In this document: in pieces, positions 59,568 through 64,000 of the stretch
How positions within the stretch are numbered: the stretch's first letter is position 1
How the letters are laid out: every line of letters begins with the position of its first letter
Source: Thaumarchaeota archaeon CSP1-1
Lineage (GTDB): Archaea; Thermoproteota; Nitrososphaeria; Nitrososphaerales; Nitrosopumilaceae
Direction: 5' to 3'
NCBI GenBank assembly: GCA_001443365.1
Contig: LDXL01000007.1
Coordinates: 62,001 to 126,000, forward strand
DNA length: 64,000 nucleotides
Program-made: the position numbers and the translations under genes
Notes under the pieces: generated by a model
Database searches by the model: none
Told to the model about the DNA's origin: nothing
The model's input: the letters and a program-made list of their open reading frames with translations, nothing else

Positions 59568-60134
59568 ATGGACAAAGAGAGAGTAAAAAAACTGGTTAGA
59601 GAATTAATCATCGAGTTAGGCGAAGATCCAACAAGAGAAGGATTACGAAATACTCCAGAACGAATTGCTGATATGTATAAAGAAATTTTTGGTGGGTATG
59701 ATACTGATGCTCAACTTTCAATACAGTTTTCAGAAGATTCAGATGTTGTAATTGCAAAGGACATTCAGTTTTATTCTATGTGTGAACATCATATGTTACC
59801 ATTTTTTGGTAAAGTCCACATAGCTTATTCTCCAAATGGTAGGGTCTTTGGAATTTCAAAATTAGTTAGACTAGTTGAAAAATTTTCCAAGAGATTACAA
59901 ATTCAGGAACGACTTACAAAGAATATCGCAGACGAACTTTATGCCCAAGGTGTAAAAGGTGTCATTGTGATGGCAGAAGCCGAACACCTATGCATGAGAA
60001 TGAGAGGTGTACGAAATGATGCGATAATGACCTCAGCTGCTTTTAGAGGAGTTTATGAAAAGAAAGAAGAACGACAAGAAATTGTAGAGATGATTAGAAA
60101 AAGATCCTCTGATTTTGTTTCTAAGATCTCCTGA
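59568..60134 (+). CDS. folE: GTP cyclohydrolase I (type 1)
   Basis: 188 residues. Converts GTP to dihydroneopterin triphosphate, the start of deazapurine and pterin synthesis. The zinc motif FYSMCEHHMLPFFGK and the C-terminal RMRGVRNDAIMTSAAF are standard for FolE type 1. The preceding gene is queE and queC follows, so it most likely feeds preQ0/archaeosine. Type 1 rather than type 2 (MptA) is notable in an archaeon, but it is seen in related genomes. Confidence 0.93.
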   Translation: MDKERVKKLVRELIIELGEDPTREGLRNTPERIADMYKEIFGGYDTDAQLSIQFSEDSDVVIAKDIQFYSMCEHHMLPFFGKVHIAYSPNGRVFGISKLVRLVEKFSKRLQIQERLTKNIADELYAQGVKGVIVMAEAEHLCMRMRGVRNDAIMTSAAFRGVYEKKEERQEIVEMIRKRSSDFVSKIS

Positions 60135-60166
60135 AAAGATAAATAATCAAATTAAAAACCACAGTT

Positions 60167-60418
60167 GTGGTAACTCACGATAATATTCACATTCCTACTG
60201 AATCCTTTCCTCATTGGGTTTGGTTTGTTATTGAATTTGCTATCGTTTTAGCTGTTTCAGCTTTGGTATCCAGGGAAATAATGGGAGTCTTTGAAAGTCT
60301 TGAAGAAACAATGCAAAATTGGGTTTATTTTGGTCTCTTAACTGCAATCTTTGGAGGTTGGTACATTATCATTAGAGGTTTTATTCTAAAAAAACCAATC
60401 TTAACAGGTCGTAGATAA
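60167..60418 (+). CDS. Small membrane protein with two helices, function unknown
   Basis: 83 residues, start GTG 60167, membrane helices at about 18-38 and 50-70 with an intervening acidic loop (EIMGVFESLEETMQN). No family recognised. Confidence 0.6.
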   Translation: MVTHDNIHIPTESFPHWVWFVIEFAIVLAVSALVSREIMGVFESLEETMQNWVYFGLLTAIFGGWYIIIRGFILKKPILTGRR

Positions 60419-60448
60419 TAATTTCTAGTCTTGTTAAAAAATACGAAA

Positions 60449-61123
60449 TTAACTCAAGTACTTTGTTTTATCATGAAGTTTTGCTTTAATAAAAGCAGCT
60501 TTACGATTGTTACATGACTCACAAGTTCCACAATGCAATTTTTTGTTATCATAACAACTCCACGTATTGAAAATTTTATCACCCAATACTCTGAAACCTT
60601 TTTTTAACAATTCACTTTTAGTTAATCCTTCTCTAAAAGGTGACCATATCACTATTTTTTTCCTAATTCCCAACTTTATCCCATCCAATTCCCCTTCATT
60701 AAGAGCCTGTTCTATCTTTTTTGAAAAACTTGGTCTGCAATCAGGATAATTTTTATCGCCTTTATGTGCACCATATGCAATTAGCGATGCATTTAATGTA
60801 AAAGCCCATGCAGTTGCAATTGATAGAAAGATTGCATTTCTAATGGGAACTACTATGGAATAATCAAATTTATGAGGAATCATATTTTTTGAACTAGTAA
60901 GAACATTTGTCTCTCCGTATAGATTTTTCATAAAGCTAATGTCTATAATTTTATGTTCTTTTAAACCAAGAATTTTAGAAAACGTTTTTGCAATCTTCAT
61001 TTCTTTATTTGCTCTCTGACCATATGAAAAAGAAATGCCATAAAGATCATATTTTGATTTTAAATAGGCACAAGTACATACAGAATCAATACCACCACTA
61101 AAAACTACAACAGCTTTTTTCAA
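60449..61123 (-). CDS. queC: 7-cyano-7-deazaguanine synthase (QueC)
   Basis: ATP-dependent conversion of 7-carboxy-7-deazaguanine to preQ0. 224 residues. The PP-loop SGGIDSVCTCAYLK is at the N terminus, and the zinc site near the C terminus uses CYDNKKLHCGTCESC. Completes preQ0 with queE and folE in this window; QueD and the archaeosine tRNA enzymes are elsewhere. It runs opposite to folE and queE. Confidence 0.93.
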   Translation of the reverse strand: MKKAVVVFSGGIDSVCTCAYLKSKYDLYGISFSYGQRANKEMKIAKTFSKILGLKEHKIIDISFMKNLYGETNVLTSSKNMIPHKFDYSIVVPIRNAIFLSIATAWAFTLNASLIAYGAHKGDKNYPDCRPSFSKKIEQALNEGELDGIKLGIRKKIVIWSPFREGLTKSELLKKGFRVLGDKIFNTWSCYDNKKLHCGTCESCNNRKAAFIKAKLHDKTKYLS

Positions 61124-61152
61124 AAATTCTCACCATCAATTATTATTACTAA

Positions 61153-62076
61153 TTAATTTTTGATAACGGCGGCTCCTTTACTTGGTCTACATATTACAAT
61201 ATCACATTTTTTATTTGCAGTAGCAAAACCTTTTGCCATTGATGAAGAGATCTTTTTAAGATTAGATGATTTATTGGCAAATGCAATTACTGATGGTCCC
61301 GCTCCACTAATGGTTACACCTAGAGCTCCTGCATTAAGAGCATTTTTTTTCACTTTACTAAATCCTGGAATCATATGTTGCCTAGCAGGCTCCACAATAA
61401 CATCTATGATTGATTTTCCGATAAGGGTTGAATCTTTTTTCATAAATCCTACCACAATTGCGGCTGCATTTGCCAAATTAAGAATGCTGTCAGAAATACT
61501 GATTTTAGATGGGATCACACTTCTTGATACTTTAGTTTTTTTTGCAGGTACGGCAAATTTAGGAATAGCTACACATAATGCAAGATCTCTCGGTGGTTCA
61601 ATTTTGATAACATCAAGAGGATTTTTCCTTACTATCACAAATCCCCCTAGAATCGATGCAGCAACATTATCATAATGCACTGTTCCAGCACTGGCTTTTT
61701 CACCCATTCCAGCAAATTCAACTAGTGAATTGGAATCAAGATTAAGCTTGAATAATTTGTTAATTGCCATTGCAGTTGCAGCAGCAGATGCTGCACTGCT
61801 TCCCATACCAAATCCTGCAGGTACACCCTTTTTGATTTTAATTTCAATTCCATCTTTAATTTTGAATTTCTGTATCATGTTTTTTGCTACAAGTCCAGCA
61901 GTATTTTTTTGAGGACTGGTTGGAATTGAATCAGATGTTACAATCTTAATTCCCTTCCCTTTCTTCGTAATTTTTACTTCATCAAAAAATGCATCCAAAG
62001 CAAGGCCAAAAACATCAAACCCTGGTCCTAAATTCGCAGTGGATGAGGGAGCTCGTACTGTTATACTTTTAGCCAC
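61153..62076 (-). CDS. thrB: Homoserine kinase
   Basis: GHMP-family kinase phosphorylating homoserine for threonine synthesis. 307 residues with PSSTANLGPGFDVFGLALD at the N terminus and the ATP loop GVPAGFGMGSSAASAAATA. The third GHMP motif ALGVTISGAGPSVIAF is present. Start GTG 62076 shares a base with the stop of the GPN GTPase gene, so the two are coupled. It links with aspartate kinase (3439). Confidence 0.92.
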   Translation of the reverse strand: MAKSITVRAPSSTANLGPGFDVFGLALDAFFDEVKITKKGKGIKIVTSDSIPTSPQKNTAGLVAKNMIQKFKIKDGIEIKIKKGVPAGFGMGSSAASAAATAMAINKLFKLNLDSNSLVEFAGMGEKASAGTVHYDNVAASILGGFVIVRKNPLDVIKIEPPRDLALCVAIPKFAVPAKKTKVSRSVIPSKISISDSILNLANAAAIVVGFMKKDSTLIGKSIIDVIVEPARQHMIPGFSKVKKNALNAGALGVTISGAGPSVIAFANKSSNLKKISSSMAKGFATANKKCDIVICRPSKGAAVIKN

Positions 62077-62834
62077 TAGTCTTCTACCTCTTCACCCAAG
62101 TTAATGATTCTACTTAATGCACTTTGTAAATTAATCATTCCTTCACCTGTAACATTTGATATAGGAAATAGTCCTTGTGCAAATCCCCCAATATTGAGAC
62201 CTCTTAAAATGTTAGTTATGAGAATATAGGTTTCACCATCGGATTCATTTAAAATTGCTGCTTCAAGTGATCTGAGATTTGTAGACCATTGAAGAATTTC
62301 TTTCATTTTTGAACTAATAAGATCCGTTTTTGTAATGACGTTAATCGTTGAAATACCAAGTCGTAATTTTATTGAAGTCGCCAGAAGGGCAATTGAAACA
62401 AAATTTACTGCAGAGGTAATCAATGCACCATCATACAAAAAAATATTTACCTTTTCTTCAGCATCTAAATTTTGTACAAGAAAAGGCCCACTTGTTCTAA
62501 AAGCAAACAACTCAATTTGACCTGGAGTATCTACAATCAAATAATCAGGATTTACCTTACTTACTTCATCTTGCAGTACATCAATTTTAGATGCAATTAG
62601 ATCATTTGCCATTATCAATGCTCCATTTGGTCCAAGATCATATTGTTTCATAATAGAAACAATATCCACATGATCTCTGACATCAATATCACAAGTATAT
62701 GGTAAGTTTTCTACACCTGGATCCAAATTTAATATTGAAGCAAAAGCTCCATTTCTCGTGTAATATTCATAAATTTTAGACACTAATAGAGATTTTCCAG
62801 CTCCCGCAGTACCAGTTACAAAAATAATTTTCAA
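62076..62834 (-). CDS. GPN-loop GTPase
   Basis: 252 residues from TTG 62834. The P-loop VTGTAGAGKS is close to the N terminus, the GPN insertion LGPNGALIMAND follows, and the G4 motif NVITKTDLIS is further on. GPN GTPases are dimers, and eukaryotic ones help assemble RNA polymerase. I favour TTG 62834, since the TATA-like element at 62863-62870 lies just upstream; the in-frame ATG 62879 lies upstream of that element and has no TATA box of its own. Confidence 0.85.
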   Translation of the reverse strand: MKIIFVTGTAGAGKSLLVSKIYEYYTRNGAFASILNLDPGVENLPYTCDIDVRDHVDIVSIMKQYDLGPNGALIMANDLIASKIDVLQDEVSKVNPDYLIVDTPGQIELFAFRTSGPFLVQNLDAEEKVNIFLYDGALITSAVNFVSIALLATSIKLRLGISTINVITKTDLISSKMKEILQWSTNLRSLEAAILNESDGETYILITNILRGLNIGGFAQGLFPISNVTGEGMINLQSALSRIINLGEEVED

Positions 62835-62862
62835 CCTTTTCGGTCTAATTTTTTTTGATTCG

Positions 62863-62870
62863 CTTATATT
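62863..62870. promoter_or_regulatory. Shared TATA-like box for the divergent pair 62834(-)/62894(+)
   Basis: CTTATATT on plus and AATATAAG on minus both read as TATA boxes. Centre about 27 bp from ATG 62894 and about 32 bp from TTG 62834. Confidence 0.45.
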
Positions 62871-62893
62871 TGAATCCATCAGAAAACCATCGA

Positions 62894-63910
62894 ATGAATT
62901 GGCGAATTGTTGCTATTCCTGCCAGCATGATCCCTATTCTCATAATTGCTATCCAATTTGAGATAAAACCTGAAGATGTGTTTGCAATAGGAATTTTACC
63001 ATTTTTGGCTGCTGTAGGCGCGATGATGATAAAACTTGTTCTTCAGGGTGTAAAATTTGCCTATATTGTAAGAACGTATCTTGGTCCTGTTGATAGTATT
63101 TCAAAATTAGCTGGAGTAAGAATGGGAAGTGAGTTCATTAAATTTACAACCCCTATGTTTGTTGGTGCAGAATTTATTATAATTTACTGGTTACACAAGA
63201 AAGGAATCCCTACATCAAAATCCTCATGGGTTGCAATTTTGGATATTGTAACTGAGGTATTTGCTGGAGGATTATTAGCAATTATGGCAGGTATTCTTGC
63301 TCTAATGAATGGTGCAATTGTAGTTGCAGCTATAGTTCTTTCTACAAGTGTATTTGTTACTACTCTTTGGATGATTCTATTTTTTCTTTCCTCAAAGAAA
63401 ACCTTTCAAGTACCAAAAGGAATTTCAAATCTTGTCCAAAAATTTGGAAAAGATAAAGGCAGACACATTATTAAGCAAACAAATCAATGGATGGAAGAAA
63501 TCTGTTCAATGAGTAGAAAGAATTTAGGAACAAAAGAATCAAAGAAGGTATTTACTAATGGTTTCATCCTTTCCATTATTTCATGGATTTTTTATGGTGC
63601 ATCATTTATGATAATTGCAAATGAGACAGGATATGTTATTGATCTGTTTGATTCTCTAATGGCAGTGATGGGTGCTAATGCAATTGGAAACTTGCCAATA
63701 ACAGTAGGAGGTTCTGGATTAGCTGAATTTGGTATTGTAGCGTATCTAAACAATTTAGATCCTTTTAATTTTGAAATTCCTCAAAAAAGTATAGATTGGT
63801 CTGCTGTGATTGGTTGGAGAATAGCAACTTATTACGTTCCTATAGTCGTTACCTGGTTATTGTTGGTGAAACTAGCTTTGAGTAAATATACTAAACCTAA
63901 TATTTCATAG
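62894..63910 (+). CDS. Flippase-like integral membrane protein (lysylphosphatidylglycerol synthase TM family)
   Basis: 338 residues with about eight membrane helices, e.g. IPASMIPILIIAIQFEI and IGILPFLAAVGAMMIKLVL. The motifs VRMGSEFIKFTTPMFVGAEF and NLPITVGGSGLAEFGIVAYL are typical of the UPF0104/flippase-like family. ATG 62894 is favoured over an earlier TTG because the TATA box is 27 bp upstream. Probably moves a lipid or polyprenol-linked substrate. Confidence 0.8.
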   Translation: MNWRIVAIPASMIPILIIAIQFEIKPEDVFAIGILPFLAAVGAMMIKLVLQGVKFAYIVRTYLGPVDSISKLAGVRMGSEFIKFTTPMFVGAEFIIIYWLHKKGIPTSKSSWVAILDIVTEVFAGGLLAIMAGILALMNGAIVVAAIVLSTSVFVTTLWMILFFLSSKKTFQVPKGISNLVQKFGKDKGRHIIKQTNQWMEEICSMSRKNLGTKESKKVFTNGFILSIISWIFYGASFMIIANETGYVIDLFDSLMAVMGANAIGNLPITVGGSGLAEFGIVAYLNNLDPFNFEIPQKSIDWSAVIGWRIATYYVPIVVTWLLLVKLALSKYTKPNIS

Positions 63911-63945
63911 AAACCGCTTTATCATTAAAACAGGTTCATCGAAAT

Positions 63946-64000
63946 GTGAAATTCAAAGATAAAGTTGTAGTAATTACTGGTGCCTCAAGTGGTATTGGAG
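63946..64000 (+). CDS. Short-chain dehydrogenase/reductase, N-terminal part only
   Basis: From GTG 63946 the frame encodes KFKDKVVVITGASSGIG and runs off the end of the window. The TGASSGIG cofactor motif is that of the SDR family. The ATG at 63944 is immediately followed by a stop in its frame, so GTG is the start. The rest lies outside. Confidence 0.75.
   Translation, partial: MKFKDKVVVITGASSGIG

Noticed and set aside
61160-61675. A plus-strand 171-codon frame inside thrB
   Set aside because: Antisense to a clear homoserine kinase; no signal peptide or motif.
1-64000. CRISPR arrays, insertion sequences and prophage genes
   Set aside because: No regularly spaced repeats, no transposase or integrase motif and no terminal inverted repeats were seen.

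Overview
This is chromosomal DNA of an archaeon. The gene set and protein sequences best fit a low-GC marine Nitrososphaerota (Thaumarchaeota) ammonia oxidiser of the Nitrosopumilus/Nitrosarchaeum type. The window has a Cdc6/Orc1 initiator, both subunits of DNA polymerase D, PCNA, a GINS protein, TFB, TFS and RpoL. It also has a thermosome, a CDC48 ATPase, geranylgeranylglyceryl phosphate synthase and a CdvB-type ESCRT-III division protein. Genes are densely packed on both strands. Many reading frames have a TATA-like box centred about 25-30 bp before the start codon, which means leaderless mRNAs, and TTG/GTG starts are frequent. I found no IS element, prophage or CRISPR array.

Layout. 1-7000: tyrS, a cobalamin methyltransferase, a duplicated-domain secreted protein, aspartate kinase, then PCNA-TFS-RpoL. 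7000-14300: a tyrosine phosphatase, a ferredoxin with a likely Asp ligand and a two-palindrome operator, a degenerate RecA-like protein coupled to a 37-codon gene, a class V aminotransferase, an Lrp-like RAM protein, a cyclase gene remnant, the AmmeMemoRadiSam radical SAM enzyme, CDC48 and Hsp20. 14400-24600: an ETF beta/alpha/ETF-quinone oxidoreductase operon whose third gene has no normal start codon, an alarmone-type HD hydrolase, a cyclophilin with a CFI-box C terminus, cbiE, a cupredoxin-like protein missing copper ligands and a SpoIIM-like membrane protein.

24600-39300 is the replication region: PolD small subunit, Orc1/Cdc6, a 558-bp intergenic candidate replication origin (ORB-like elements flanking an AT-rich tract, plus six GTTAAC palindromes), small DNA-binding proteins, GGGP synthase with the PolD large subunit, SHMT, thermosome, glutamine synthetase and GINS. 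39300-50500: small membrane and zinc proteins, an SDR enzyme, tRNA-Pro(GGG), an RNA/DNA maintenance operon (thpR, cca, RIO-like kinase, alkA), the UPF0200/UPF0201 pair, a sirtuin, RNase Z, PRPP synthase and TFB.

50500-64000: a hemerythrin-like protein, a radical SAM protein, GtrA, a strong candidate structured RNA at 53464-53596, a CdvB paralogue next to a coiled-coil protein built of 21-residue repeats, and a compact operon of a winged-helix protein, a membrane-anchored winged-helix regulator and a secreted helical-repeat protein. Then follow the preQ0 genes queE, folE and queC (archaeosine precursor), homoserine kinase (joining aspartate kinase in threonine synthesis), a GPN GTPase, a flippase-like membrane protein and the start of an SDR gene cut by the window end.

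The most promising undescribed items are the structured RNA, the origin architecture, and the neighbourhood 54409-58490 that puts ESCRT-III, a periodic coiled coil and a membrane-to-DNA signalling operon side by side. Two reading frames (17613 and 45449) look broken by a single base, so either sequencing errors or real recent lesions should be considered. All statements rest on reading the sequence; no database search was run.
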